Under the pieces are notes generated by a model that saw only the letters and a list, made by a program, of their open reading frames with translations, made no database searches and was not told the origin of the DNA. From NCBI GenBank assembly GCA_964476185.1, contig CAYYZO010000008.1, positions 19,151-83,150 on the forward strand: a stretch of 64,000 nucleotides of DNA. Direction: 5' to 3'. Origin of the DNA: DATNBU01 sp964476185 (GTDB lineage Bacteria > Desulfobacterota > Binatia > UBA1149 > CAITLU01). The translations under genes were made by a program, and so were the position numbers. Shown here piece after piece: positions 54,179-62,541 of this stretch (position 1 is its first letter; each line of letters begins with the position of its first letter).

Positions 54179-55501
54179 TCAGATCTCGTAGATACGGTGC
54201 GGATTGAACAGGTCCTGCGGCACCGCCATGCCGAGGGACTCGAATCGTTGAACGAACTTCGGACGAATACCCGTGGCTGCAAAGCGGCCTTTGACGCGCC
54301 CCTGCCCATCGACACCCGTCTGCTGGAAAGAGAAGATGTCGTTCATCGTCACGACGTCGCCTTCCATGCCGGTGATCTCGGAAAGGCTGGTGAGCTTTCG
54401 CGTGCCGTCGGAAAGTCGCGTCATCTGCACCAACACGTCGATGGCCGAGGCGATATAGTGGCGCATGGCCTTGGTGGGCAGGTTGAGGCCCGCCATGGCC
54501 ACCATCGTCTCGATACGGGTCAGCGCATCTCGCGGCGTGTTCGCGTGGATCGTGGTCAACGAGCCGTCGTGGCCCGTGTTCATGGCCTGCAACATGTCCA
54601 ACGCTTCGCCGCTTCGGATTTCGCCGAGGATGATCCGATCCGGACGCATGCGCAGGCAGTTCTTCACGAGCTCACGCTGGGTGATCTCGCCTTTCCCTTC
54701 GACGTTCGGCGGTCGCGTCTCGAGACGCACGATGTGCTCCTGCCGCAACTGGAGTTCCGCCGAGTCCTCGATCGTGATGATCCGCTCGTCGTTCGGGATG
54801 AAGCCCGAAAGGATGTTCAGGATCGTCGTCTTGCCCGTGCCGGTACCGCCCGCGATGATCACGTTGAGTCGGGCACGGACGATCCGCTGGAGAACCTCGC
54901 CGATCTCCGGGGTGAGGGACTTCTTGTTGATGAGGTCGCCGAGCATCAGCGGGTCGCGGCTGAATTTGCGGATCGAGACCGCCGGACCGTCGAGCGACAA
55001 CGGCGGGATGATCGCGTTGACACGCGATCCGTCCGGGAGGCGCGCGTCGACCATGGGCATCGATTCGTCGATTCGGCGACCCACGCCGCTCACGATTCGG
55101 TCGATGATCTTGCGAAGGTGAACGTCGTCACGAAATCGCACGTCAGTGCGGTGGAGCTTGCCTGCCCGCTCGACGTACACCATCTGGAAGTTGTTGACGA
55201 GGATGTCGGAGATCGTCGCGTCGTTCAGCAGGGGCTCGAGCGGCCCGTAGCCGAGCACCTCGTTCTGGATGTCGACGACGAGCTGCTCCTTCTCCCGCAT
55301 GTTGAGCGGGACCTGCTCCTCCGTGAGGATTCGCTGGATCAGCCTGCCGAGTTCCCGCTTGAGCGACTCTTCGTCCAGGGCCGCTGCGGCCGAGAGGTCA
55401 AGAACCTCGATGACGCGCTCGTGAACACGTCCCTTGAGTTCGTGATACCCGGCCAGCGACGGATTGGCCGCCGGCAATCTCCCTGCTGCTGGCATTCCCA
55501 T
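54179..55501 (-). CDS. tadA: Tad pilus assembly ATPase TadA/CpaF
   Basis: 440 residues; AGGAGG lies six bases before ATG 55501. Secretion ATPase of the VirB11/CpaF type: LGYGPLEPLLNDATISDILVN, Walker A IIAGGTGTGKTTILN, Asp box TIEDSAELQL, Walker B DRIILGEIRSGEALDML and the His box TGHDGSLTTIHANT. Powers extension, and in some species retraction, of Flp pili. Confidence 0.95.
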   Translation of the reverse strand: MGMPAAGRLPAANPSLAGYHELKGRVHERVIEVLDLSAAAALDEESLKRELGRLIQRILTEEQVPLNMREKEQLVVDIQNEVLGYGPLEPLLNDATISDILVNNFQMVYVERAGKLHRTDVRFRDDVHLRKIIDRIVSGVGRRIDESMPMVDARLPDGSRVNAIIPPLSLDGPAVSIRKFSRDPLMLGDLINKKSLTPEIGEVLQRIVRARLNVIIAGGTGTGKTTILNILSGFIPNDERIITIEDSAELQLRQEHIVRLETRPPNVEGKGEITQRELVKNCLRMRPDRIILGEIRSGEALDMLQAMNTGHDGSLTTIHANTPRDALTRIETMVAMAGLNLPTKAMRHYIASAIDVLVQMTRLSDGTRKLTSLSEITGMEGDVVTMNDIFSFQQTGVDGQGRVKGRFAATGIRPKFVQRFESLGMAVPQDLFNPHRIYEI

Positions 55502-55535
55502 GGTCGCCTCCTAGCTTGCTCCTCTCTTGACCGGC

Positions 55536-56729
55536 TCAGGCGGCCGAACCGGCTTTCGAAGCCCCCCGGACCGACTTGAACATCCCCGAGAGGAACGACG
55601 CCCGCGGGGCCGCGGCCGTCGGAGCGTGCAACTCCGACGCGATCTTCTGGATGGCCTTCGACAACGCCGACCGCGGGGCATGGCTGACCACCGGTTGCCC
55701 GCCGTTCAGGGCGTCGGTCGCAGCCTCGTAATCCTGCGGCAAGAGCCACTGCGGTTTCAGCCCGAGGACCTTTCGTGCTTCGGTGAGGATGACTTCGTCG
55801 CGCTCCGCGTAGCGATTGATCACCAGCGAGATCGAGGCCGGGTCGATCCCCGACCCCTCCTCGCCCCGCAGGGCGTCCAGCAGCCGCTTCGTGCGGCGAA
55901 CGACCGGCACCGTCAGCGAAGTCACAAGCAGGATCTGGGCAGACAGGTTCAGAGCCGCATACGTCGCGGTATCGATGTTATGACCTGCATCGACAACCAC
56001 GAAATCGAACATCGTGCGCATCAGCTTCAGCGTACGATCGGCGCACTCCGCCGTGATCTGCCCGCCGGTGAGATCCGAATCGCCAAGCGGCAGGACTTCC
56101 ACGCCCGAGGAATGCTTGGTGAGGATGTCACTCAGGAATGCGTGGTCCAGGCGCGACAGGTCGAGATCGATGTCCCTGAGGCTTCGGATCGGAAGGATGT
56201 CGAAGTACGCGGGGATGTCGCCGCCGCGAAGGTTCATGTCAACGATCGCCACCGCCGCCCCGCCGTCGCGCAGGGCCATGGCGAGGCTCGCCGCAATCGT
56301 CGTCGCACCGACCCCGGCCTTTCCTCCGATCACGGACACGACTTTGCCGCTGCGTCGGGCATCCGACTGCCCTGACTCCGCGTGTCGTTCCCGAAACCTC
56401 TGGAACGCCTGCTGGACCTCATCGGGACGCAGGGGCTGTGTCAGGAACTCCTTCACGCCGGCGCGCAGCACCTCCAGCAGGAGCTGCGGATCCATGCGGG
56501 CCGACGTCAGGAAGATCTCGGTGGTCGGGGAGGACTGTTGCACGGCGCGGATCCGCGCGAACGTCTCGTCAGGATCACCGGCATCGAGTTCCAGCACCAG
56601 AAGCTGAGGGAACCCGGCCTCCTCATCGCGTCGCAGTAGGAAGTCCGGCAGCGCCGCTACGTACTGCTCCAACGACTGGCGAACGCCGTCGTGGTAAATC
56701 TCCAGTCGAACCCCGATTCTGCCCGTCAT
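55536..56729 (-). CDS. cpaE: Tad pilus localisation protein TadZ/CpaE
   Basis: 397 residues. N-terminal receiver-like domain (about 1-130: LLVLELDAGDPDETFARIR, LEVLRAGVKEFLTQPL), then a MinD/ParA-like ATPase with an atypical P-loop, VIGGKAGVGATTIAASLA, in which the canonical GKT lysine is Ala, as in known CpaE proteins. Walker B FVVVDAGHNID. It marks the pole or site of pilus assembly. 34 bases before tadA; 486 non-coding bases separate it from tadE. Confidence 0.9.
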   Translation of the reverse strand: MTGRIGVRLEIYHDGVRQSLEQYVAALPDFLLRRDEEAGFPQLLVLELDAGDPDETFARIRAVQQSSPTTEIFLTSARMDPQLLLEVLRAGVKEFLTQPLRPDEVQQAFQRFRERHAESGQSDARRSGKVVSVIGGKAGVGATTIAASLAMALRDGGAAVAIVDMNLRGGDIPAYFDILPIRSLRDIDLDLSRLDHAFLSDILTKHSSGVEVLPLGDSDLTGGQITAECADRTLKLMRTMFDFVVVDAGHNIDTATYAALNLSAQILLVTSLTVPVVRRTKRLLDALRGEEGSGIDPASISLVINRYAERDEVILTEARKVLGLKPQWLLPQDYEAATDALNGGQPVVSHAPRSALSKAIQKIASELHAPTAAAPRASFLSGMFKSVRGASKAGSAA

Positions 56730-57215
56730 TCTCTATGCCTTCCGGCGGAGCCAAGCACAGACGGGGCCCCTTCCGACATCGACGAGGTCACTATCGCCGG
56801 CACCGCTGTGTCTCCCCCAAATTCCGATACTGAACTCATTCGTTGTGGTCACTGACGAAACGGCCGGTGTGCTGCACCGATCACGAAGCGACCCCTCGAA
56901 AGCCAAGATCACCCGACTCCTGAAGGCCGAAGTCGCTCCGCCACATCCGATGCGGCGCGCGTGCCCCCCGGCACGCCTCGTGCGGCTTCTCCTTCCGACG
57001 ACGCGGGACGATACCACGCCGACCGGCGAATAGTAACTTGGGTCGCGAGGATAAGCGCGGGAGTTTCGCCGATCCTCCGAGCCGTGCGGCCACCGCAGAC
57101 GAGCCCCGTACGCTCGTCCCGTCGCGCTCCTTGGCAATACCATCCGACCGGCTGCCAACTCGTCTTCGTTGGATGGGAAACGGAATGGGGTGCGACCGGC
57201 GCGACAACGGAACCG
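56730..57215. other. 486-base non-coding stretch between tadE and cpaE
   Basis: No ORF here has convincing composition. A 7-bp hairpin GCGTGCC/GGCACGC (56959-56976) is present without a T run. The stretch is long for an operon that is otherwise tightly packed and may hold a promoter for cpaE-tadABCD or a lost tadF/tadG gene. A weak -24/-12 look-alike near the cpaE start was rejected. Confidence 0.5.
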
Positions 57216-57647
57216 CTACTCCATCTGCATCGTGACCGTTGCCGTGAGCGTCATGTTCCCGGCCCCGTCGACCTGTGCCCCGACCCCCTGCCCGAGCGGC
57301 AGCCGAGACAGGATGACGAAGCTCGTTGGGTAGGTCGCCGTGACGGTCAATGGTGCACCGGAGGCTCCCTCTGCTCCGGTGGCCGTCGCCGTTCGACCTC
57401 CGGCGTGGTAACCGACGCTATCGAGATAGCCCAGGACAACGGCCTCGATCTCTGCCTTCTTCTTCCTCGGAGTGATCGCCACCACCCCCGCTCGCGCGCC
57501 TTCGCGCACCGCGGCCGACAGGACTTGTTGCCTCCAGAACGCGACTCCGAACTCGAACACCGCGAACAACAGGACGACGACGATCGGCAGAATGAGCCCG
57601 AACTCTACGGCTGCGATTCCTCTCTGTCGGTTTCTCGATCTCATCAT
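57216..57647 (-). CDS. tadE: TadE-like minor pilin
   Basis: 143 residues from ATG 57647 (a GTG just upstream and an ATG at 57701 are alternatives; AGGTGAG supports this area). N-terminus MMRSRNRQRGIAAVEFGLILP has the TadE prepilin-type site G/IAAVEF, followed by a single helix (IVVVLLFAVFEFGVAF). The rest is a beta-rich periplasmic domain. It would be processed by the CpaA peptidase. TadF and TadG are not seen. Confidence 0.88.
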   Translation of the reverse strand: MMRSRNRQRGIAAVEFGLILPIVVVLLFAVFEFGVAFWRQQVLSAAVREGARAGVVAITPRKKKAEIEAVVLGYLDSVGYHAGGRTATATGAEGASGAPLTVTATYPTSFVILSRLPLGQGVGAQVDGAGNMTLTATVTMQME

Positions 57648-57721
57648 CACCGTACTCACCTGCACCGGCATGGAACTCGTGCGAATACAGTGTCCCAACA
57701 AGCGAACAGCGAGTCGCTACT

Positions 57722-58027
57722 TCAGTTCGACGAGAGCCCGCCCATCCCCTGGAAGCTCTCCGTGGCGCCCACCTGCGAGTTCTGCCTTTGAAACGATTTC
57801 GCGTAACCATCGCTGACGCTCTTGGCGGGCGCGCCATCGAGTCCAGCGACCACCTTGCGGTTCCGCCCGGCTTCGGGGTTCAGCGTTTGGGCCGACCGCA
57901 TAGCCGGAACCGCGGTCGGTTCGACCGATTCGCGAACCTGACGCGCGTAACCACATCCGTTCGCGAGCAGAGATGCCAGCAAGACGGTTACCAGACCAGT
58001 TCCAGCGGTATGTGCCGAAGATTTCAT
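57722..58027 (-). CDS. small lipoprotein in Tad locus
   Basis: 101 residues. Signal peptide with lipobox LANGC (Cys25). The mature part is short and Ser/Gln-rich (GYAKSFQRQNSQVGATESFQGMGG). It lies 15 bases after the secretin gene, the place where Caulobacter has cpaD, another small outer-membrane factor. It shows no sequence resemblance to CpaD, but a secretin accessory function is a reasonable guess. Confidence 0.75.
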   Translation of the reverse strand: MKSSAHTAGTGLVTVLLASLLANGCGYARQVRESVEPTAVPAMRSAQTLNPEAGRNRKVVAGLDGAPAKSVSDGYAKSFQRQNSQVGATESFQGMGGLSSN

Positions 58028-58042
58028 GTTCGTGGCCCCTCT

Positions 58043-59590
58043 TTACGGATTGACGTGTCCAAAATCGCCATCGAGAGAGCGTGGAGTGTCGGCGGTCCGT
58101 CCCTGGGCTGCGGACGATGCACCGGACGGAGGACTCGGCGGATCTCCCAAATAGCTATCCTCCGCTCCTCCCGCCTCGAATCCCGCTGCGGCCGGCTCCG
58201 GCTGCAGGACGGCGGCGGTCCGCTCCAGCTTCCCGAGGCCATAGAAATCGAGGTCATTCGGTTCGATGAAGTCATCCGTCGGTAGCGCAGTACTGTCGCG
58301 CTCGATGGGCTTCACCAGGTGCGGAGTGACGAGAATGATCAATTCCGACTCGCTCTTCTGGAACTCAGACGAGCGGAACAGCGTGCCCAAAATCGGGACG
58401 TCTCCGATGAGCGGATACTTGGAAAGCTTTTCGCGAACCGCCGAACGGATCAGTCCCGCGATCGCGAAGCTCTGCCCGTCTCGAAGCTCGACCACCGTCG
58501 AGGCCCGGCGGGTGGTGATCGCGGGAACGACGAACCCGTTGAGAACGATCGCATTCCGGAAGTCGAGCTCCGAAACCTCCGGCGCCACACGCATGCTGAT
58601 CACGTTGCCGCCAAGGACGGTCGGCGTGAAATTAAGCCCCACGCCGAACTTCTTGAAGAGGATCGTCGTGGTGCCAAGAGCCTGTGGAATGGGCACGGGG
58701 AACTCACCACCAGCAAGGAAGCTCGCTTCCTGCCCGCTGAGCGCAACCAACGTCGGCTCGGCGAGAATCTTGGCGAGCCCGTTCTCCTTCAACGCGTCGA
58801 AAAAGACGGTCCAGTCGTCTCCGCCCGTGGTGAAGCGCAGGACGGCGTTCGCCGCGACAGGCACGTAACCAAAAGGAGCCGCCTTCGCGATCGAACCGGC
58901 GGAGAAAACCCCCTGCGTTGCAATCGCCGAGATGCCGCCGAGGGTCGTCGCGGCCCACGTGTCGGACCCGCCGGCAAGATAACCGATGTTGATCCCGAGG
59001 CGACGGATGAGATCACGGCTCATCTCGGCGACGCGAACCTCGAGCATGACCTGCTGAACCCCTCCGACTTGCAGCAAGTTCACCACCTTGCCGGGGGCAT
59101 AGGCTTCGGCCACCGACAAGACGTGCGAGAGTCGAGCGGGACTCGATACCGTGCCCGAAACCGTAATGTGCTCACGGCTCGTTGAAACGCGTATGCCGGT
59201 CTCCTCCGGGAACAGCTGATAGACCTGCTCCTTCAGCTCGCTGAGGTCCGGATGAACGTTGATGCTGTAGATCTTGTAGACCTCGTCCTCGGCCTGCCAC
59301 AGCGTGAGATTCGTGACGCCGACGCCGGCTCCCGTCACGTAGATCTGCTTCGGAGAAAGCACGACCGCGTCGGCAATCGCTGGATTCGCCAGCGAAGCAC
59401 GTGTGATCGGCACCGGACTCTCGACCACCACGGACTTGCCGAGAGTGATCTCGAGGCCTCCCGGCGGGCTGATCCCCGCGGGATCGGCAGAGCTGTCGCC
59501 GACACCCAGCAACACCAGGATCGGCATCGCCGCCGAGAGGGCGAGCCTTGCCGTACGACCCGCGCCTTTTTCGAGCTTCATGACCTTCAT
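58043..59590 (-). CDS. cpaC: Tad pilus secretin RcpA/CpaC
   Basis: 515 residues from ATG 59590, five bases after AGGGGA. Signal region LALSAAMPILVLLGVGDSSA, then an N-domain (LEITLGKSVVVESPVPITRASLANPAIADAV; YVTGAGVGVTNLTLW), a BON-like domain, and the secretin core with VPAITTRRASTVVELRDGQSFAIAGL and PLIGDVPILGTLFRS. A late Pro/Ser-rich tail follows. It forms the outer-membrane channel for the Flp pilus. Confidence 0.93.
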   Translation of the reverse strand: MKVMKLEKGAGRTARLALSAAMPILVLLGVGDSSADPAGISPPGGLEITLGKSVVVESPVPITRASLANPAIADAVVLSPKQIYVTGAGVGVTNLTLWQAEDEVYKIYSINVHPDLSELKEQVYQLFPEETGIRVSTSREHITVSGTVSSPARLSHVLSVAEAYAPGKVVNLLQVGGVQQVMLEVRVAEMSRDLIRRLGINIGYLAGGSDTWAATTLGGISAIATQGVFSAGSIAKAAPFGYVPVAANAVLRFTTGGDDWTVFFDALKENGLAKILAEPTLVALSGQEASFLAGGEFPVPIPQALGTTTILFKKFGVGLNFTPTVLGGNVISMRVAPEVSELDFRNAIVLNGFVVPAITTRRASTVVELRDGQSFAIAGLIRSAVREKLSKYPLIGDVPILGTLFRSSEFQKSESELIILVTPHLVKPIERDSTALPTDDFIEPNDLDFYGLGKLERTAAVLQPEPAAAGFEAGGAEDSYLGDPPSPPSGASSAAQGRTADTPRSLDGDFGHVNP

Positions 59591-59648
59591 CAACGTCCCC
59601 TCGCGCTTCTGGTTCCTGTGAAGTCCCATTCTACCGTTCACGTCCGTC

Positions 59649-60515
59649 TCAGAACGGGATGAAAGTGACGTCCCTGCCCTTGATCAACTGGACGCCCGAC
59701 GTCGAATCCGTCTTCTTGCGGCGTCGCCCATCCGTTTCTTCGTCTCCGCCCTGGAAGCTGTTCAACAGGGTGTCGATCGTCGCGCCAGGGGTCAGGGCCA
59801 CCTCTTTCGTCAGCGGGCTTCTCAACGCCAGCCGCAGCTTTCCGCGGCTGGACGCCAGCGTCAGCTTCTCGGCTTCCATCGGGGTGACCTCGAGCGTGAT
59901 GACCGTGACGGGGGTGGCAGACTCATCCTTCCCGGAACGAACGAGCTCGGTGCCGATGGCAAGTACCGGCGTATCCGCAAGAACGAGCTTCGCAATCGAC
60001 TCGACCTCCGCTTGCTCGTCCCCGCCCTCCCCGGCGTAGGCATCGGAATCGACCGTCACATAGACGTCGACGTGGTCGTTGGCCTTGACGAATCCGGCCA
60101 CTCCGACCTCATCGTCAACACGGACTGCCATCGCGCGCTTCGCGGGATCGATCAGCGCAGCAACGCCGCGCGTCGCATCGAGCGCTGCAAGCTTGGACTG
60201 AAGAACAGCTTCATTCTGGACGATGTCGACGATGGCGACGCGACCGACCAGAGAACTGACCTCTTCAGCCTTGAACACGCCAGCCGGCAGAGTGGCCGAC
60301 GGAAGCTTCTGCGTCTTGATCATCTCCGCCGTGATGGTCGAACCACGTGGGATGTCGAAATTGGCGACGACGACGTCCGTCTTCGAGGCGGGATCCTCCA
60401 CCGGAACCTGAGCTACCTGGGATTGCGCCCGCAGCCAGCGATACGCGACGACGCTGGTGGACATCGCGATGATGAGCGCCAGGCCAAGAAGCACGAACGG
60501 ACGATAACGACGCAT
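59649..60515 (-). CDS. cpaB: Flp pilus assembly protein CpaB/RcpC
   Basis: 288 residues. A single N-terminal helix (FVLLGLALIIAMSTSVVAYRWL), a SAF domain (VANFDIPRGSTITAEMIKTQKLP, LVGRVAIVDIVQNEAVLQSKL) and a C-terminal RcpC-type domain. It couples the inner-membrane machine to the secretin; the SAF domain may bind peptidoglycan or glycan. GAGG lies before the ATG. Confidence 0.92.
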   Translation of the reverse strand: MRRYRPFVLLGLALIIAMSTSVVAYRWLRAQSQVAQVPVEDPASKTDVVVANFDIPRGSTITAEMIKTQKLPSATLPAGVFKAEEVSSLVGRVAIVDIVQNEAVLQSKLAALDATRGVAALIDPAKRAMAVRVDDEVGVAGFVKANDHVDVYVTVDSDAYAGEGGDEQAEVESIAKLVLADTPVLAIGTELVRSGKDESATPVTVITLEVTPMEAEKLTLASSRGKLRLALRSPLTKEVALTPGATIDTLLNSFQGGDEETDGRRRKKTDSTSGVQLIKGRDVTFIPF

Positions 60516-60540
60516 ACACCAACCTCTTATCTGTCGACGT

Positions 60541-61077
60541 CTAGAACCGCAGCGGGCCGAAGAACTGTTCTGCGCCCAGGCCCAAGGCGATCACGATCGC
60601 GTAACGGAGCTTCGGAAACGTACGGACCGACGCCGCCATAGGCCGAACGTCCCCGCCGGTCAGGAAGAATGCCGTCCCCTCAGCCCTAAGGCGCCGTCCC
60701 GTCTCGGCCCAGCCACCCTTCGCGCTCAAGGAATATACGACAATCCCGAGGGCGTAAATACCACCCAGCACTGCCGTATACAGGAAGATGGAGATAACGC
60801 GCTGCGGACCGGTGAACGCGCCCACCGCGGCAAGCAGCTTGACGTCGCCGGCCCCTGTTCCCCCCAACGCGTAAAGACCGATGAGCAGCGCAAAGCCGGT
60901 GAGAAACCCTCCGACTCCTGTCGCGAGCCCAGCCAGCCCGCCGGCCGCCGCGTGCAGGATGATGGCCGCCATGGCCATGGGGAGAGAGAGCCAGTTCGGG
61001 ATACGCTCGTAAAGGATGTCGGTAACCGCCGCCACGCACACGGTCGCCACGAGCAAGAGATGTATGGCCTGTTCCAA
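60541..61077 (-). CDS. cpaA: prepilin peptidase CpaA/TadV
   Basis: 178 residues from TTG 61077; a GTG at 61101 would overlap the hairpin upstream, and the ATG of the longer frame falls in the pilin gene. A24 aspartic peptidase with catalytic residues in VAAVTDILYERIPNWLSLP and in GTGAGDVKLLAAVGA. Six helices. It cleaves the Flp and TadE prepilin leaders. The start is uncertain because no strong ribosome-binding site is seen. Confidence 0.88.
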   Translation of the reverse strand: MEQAIHLLLVATVCVAAVTDILYERIPNWLSLPMAMAAIILHAAAGGLAGLATGVGGFLTGFALLIGLYALGGTGAGDVKLLAAVGAFTGPQRVISIFLYTAVLGGIYALGIVVYSLSAKGGWAETGRRLRAEGTAFFLTGGDVRPMAASVRTFPKLRYAIVIALGLGAEQFFGPLRF

Positions 61078-61100
61078 GGTTGATTCTTCGGACCAAAGCA

Positions 61101-61134
61101 CGCTCGCCCCGGTCTTTGGGGACCGGGGCGAGCG
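61101..61134 (-). terminator. strong hairpin between first flp gene and cpaA
   Basis: Perfect 14-bp stem (CGCTCGCCCCGGTC/GACCGGGGCGAGCG) with a six-base loop, 28 bases after the flp stop and 23 bases before cpaA. On the minus strand it is followed by TGCTTTGG, so the U tract is poor. Probably a partial terminator or mRNA stabiliser that gives much more pilin than assembly protein. Confidence 0.6.
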
Positions 61135-61162
61135 AAGTTCAGTAGTAGCTGGGCTTGCTTGC

Positions 61163-61321
61163 TTACAGCGAGGAGGCGACGTCGCTGAACGTGCCCGACA
61201 GGCTCGTGCCAACGGCGCTCATCGCCACGATCGCCGCGATGGAGATGAGGGCGGCCAGAAGGCCGTACTCGATCGCGGTCGCCCCAGACTCATCCTTCAG
61301 AAATGCAGTGATACGTCCCAT
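61163..61321 (-). CDS. Flp-type pilin, copy 1
   Basis: 52 residues. Short basic leader, then ESG/ATAIEYGLLAALIS: the Flp cleavage site with conserved Glu and Tyr at positions +5 and +6, followed by one hydrophobic helix. It is the pilus subunit, processed by CpaA. GGAG precedes the ATG. The 159-base coding sequence is identical to that of copy 2, while the flanks differ. I find no clear -24/-12 promoter in its 250-base upstream region; a weak CATAAT box lies near 61460. Confidence 0.93.
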   Translation of the reverse strand: MGRITAFLKDESGATAIEYGLLAALISIAAIVAMSAVGTSLSGTFSDVASSL

Positions 61322-61573
61322 TTTCGTTGCTCCTTTACTCTTTCTTGTTTTGGTGATTGCGCGGTCCCGCGGCGTGATCGTCCACGCCCCAAGCCGGCCC
61401 CCACGAGGAGCATCATAGGCAAACGCGCGACTGTCAGCGAGCGGAATCGCTGAAAAATTATGCTTGAGAGAAGCACGGGAGATGGGGCCGCCGAGTGAGG
61501 TCTCGGCCTGATGCCGGGACGGACGGCGGGGCCGGGCCGGCCCACTTGGCGGGCGAATCGTTCCGGTCCCCTA
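61322..61573. promoter_or_regulatory. upstream region of pilin copy 1
   Basis: Non-coding. It contains the ribosome-binding site of copy 1 (GGAGC) and a possible CATAAT -10 box near 61460 on the minus strand. No good GG-N10-GC promoter element or TGCGGG repeat is found, in contrast to copies 2 and 3. Confidence 0.4.
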
Positions 61574-61611
61574 AAACGACCTCGCCCCGACCGTTGCCGG
61601 CCGGGGCGAGG
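61574..61611 (-). terminator. intrinsic terminator of pilin copy 2
   Basis: A 13-bp stem (CCTCGCCCCGGCC with GGTCGGGGCGAGG, one G-U pair, six-base loop) followed on the minus strand by TCGTTTT. It begins 28 bases after the pilin stop. Its sequence resembles the hairpin after copy 1. Confidence 0.8.
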
Positions 61612-61638
61612 AAGGTTCGGAGTTGCCTGGCTCGCTTC

Positions 61639-61797
61639 TTACAGCGAGGAGGCGACGTCGCTGAACGTGCCCGACAGGCTCGTGCCAACGGCGCTCATCG
61701 CCACGATCGCCGCGATGGAGATGAGGGCGGCCAGAAGGCCGTACTCGATCGCGGTCGCCCCAGACTCATCCTTCAGAAATGCAGTGATACGTCCCAT
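61639..61797 (-). CDS. Flp-type pilin, copy 2
   Basis: 52 residues, identical to copy 1 in protein and in all 159 coding bases. AAGGAG lies before the ATG. It has a sigma-54 promoter (61893-61908) and two inverted-repeat activator sites further upstream, plus its own terminator, so it is an independent highly regulated unit. Confidence 0.93.
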   Translation of the reverse strand: MGRITAFLKDESGATAIEYGLLAALISIAAIVAMSAVGTSLSGTFSDVASSL

Positions 61798-61892
61798 TTT
61801 TCAGACTCCTTTTGATTGATCGACTCTTTCTTTGTTTGTTCGTGTCGCGGCCAGCCTGTTCGTCAGGGCAGACCTCGACACGCCCGCACCCA

Positions 61893-61908
61893 AGCAAAGT
61901 ATGTGCCG
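61893..61908 (-). promoter_or_regulatory. sigma-54 promoter of pilin copy 2
   Basis: CGGCACATACTTTGCT on the minus strand against the consensus TGGCACG-N4-TTGCT: the GG and GC are exactly ten bases apart, and GGCAC and TTGCT match fully. Transcription would start near 61881, leaving an 84-base leader. Confidence 0.8.
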
Positions 61909-62047
61909 TCAGGGAGAGTCTGGTACCGCTCGCGCCCCGAGAACGAAGCGGATGATGAATCAGCTGAAAAATCGGGCATCTACCGAACCGATGGTCCTGC
62001 CAGTCCTGAAGTGACCGCGATAGGCCACAAAGCAGCCCCGCGGTGCA

Positions 62048-62065
62048 TGCGGGATCTCACCCGCA
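62048..62065. promoter_or_regulatory. candidate activator site UAS-1
   Basis: Perfect 18-bp inverted repeat TGCGGG-ATCTCA-CCCGCA. Its centre is about 150 bases upstream of the -24 element of pilin copy 2 and 42 bases (about four helical turns) from UAS-2. Probable binding site of the neighbouring sigma-54 activator. Confidence 0.65.
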
Positions 62066-62089
62066 CATTGACCTGCCGATAGCCCGCAC

Positions 62090-62107
62090 TGCGGGGTTAT
62101 CCCCGCA
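62090..62107. promoter_or_regulatory. candidate activator site UAS-2
   Basis: Perfect 18-bp inverted repeat TGCGGG-GTTATC-CCCGCA, same 6-6-6 geometry as UAS-1, centred about 190 bases upstream of the -24 element. An additional inverted pair CCCGCA-C-TGCGGG (62083-62095) overlaps its left half. Confidence 0.65.
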
Positions 62108-62229
62108 TGGGGAGTTGCCGGCGAGGGGCGCCTCGCGGGTTGGCCGGACAGCCGACGGGGACGAGTTCTGCTACACACGGGGGGGCCGGGAATCAGCCGC
62201 CCCGGCGAACGAACTCCTCGATCGTGCAT

Positions 62230-62268
62230 GAAGAAAAGGGGTGGCCGGGACTCGCCCCAGCCACCCCT
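62230..62268 (-). terminator. intrinsic terminator of pilin copy 3
   Basis: Stem AGGGGTGGCTGGG/CCCGGCCACCCCT, one G-U pair, six-base loop, followed on the minus strand by TTTCTTC. It begins about 35 bases after the pilin stop and insulates it from the regulatory sites beyond. Confidence 0.85.
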
Positions 62269-62303
62269 CACCTTGCACAAGGCCGTCTCCTGGATCGATC
62301 GAC

Positions 62304-62462
62304 TCAGAGCGAAGTGGCGACCACGCTCAACGTATCCGACAAGCTCGTCCCCACTGCGGTCATGGCCAGAATCGCTGCCATCGAGATCAGCGATGCAAGG
62401 AAAGCGTACTCGATCGCCGTCGCTCCACTTTCATCGGTCAGAAAGCACGAAATACGTTGCAT
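62304..62462 (-). CDS. Flp-type pilin, copy 3 (diverged)
   Basis: 52 residues, same length as copies 1 and 2 but diverged: MQRISCFLTDESGATAIEYAFLASLIS. The cleavage site and Glu/Tyr are kept; a Cys is present in the leader. It has its own sigma-54 promoter and terminator. It could be an alternative or minor subunit. Confidence 0.92.
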   Translation of the reverse strand: MQRISCFLTDESGATAIEYAFLASLISMAAILAMTAVGTSLSDTLSVVATSL

Positions 62463-62541
62463 ATTGTTCCCCACACCCCCTCTTCTTTTTTGTGACGCGA
62501 GCCGACCCGAGGGTGGCAGACATCGACCCACTGCCCAGTCT

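Noticed and set aside
56738..56753. -24/-12-like sequence upstream of cpaE (minus strand)
   Set aside because: The GG-N10-GC spacing is right but only about 8 of 12 consensus bases match, and the predicted start would fall almost on the cpaE ATG.
56881..57207. 108-codon minus-strand ORF between tadE and cpaE
   Set aside because: Arg/Ser-rich, no start signal or motif, unlike a TadF/TadG pseudogene.
61442..61573. sigma-54 promoter for pilin copy 1
   Set aside because: No GG-N10-GC with a TTGC core was found; the best candidates have AG or GG in place of a required GG or GC.
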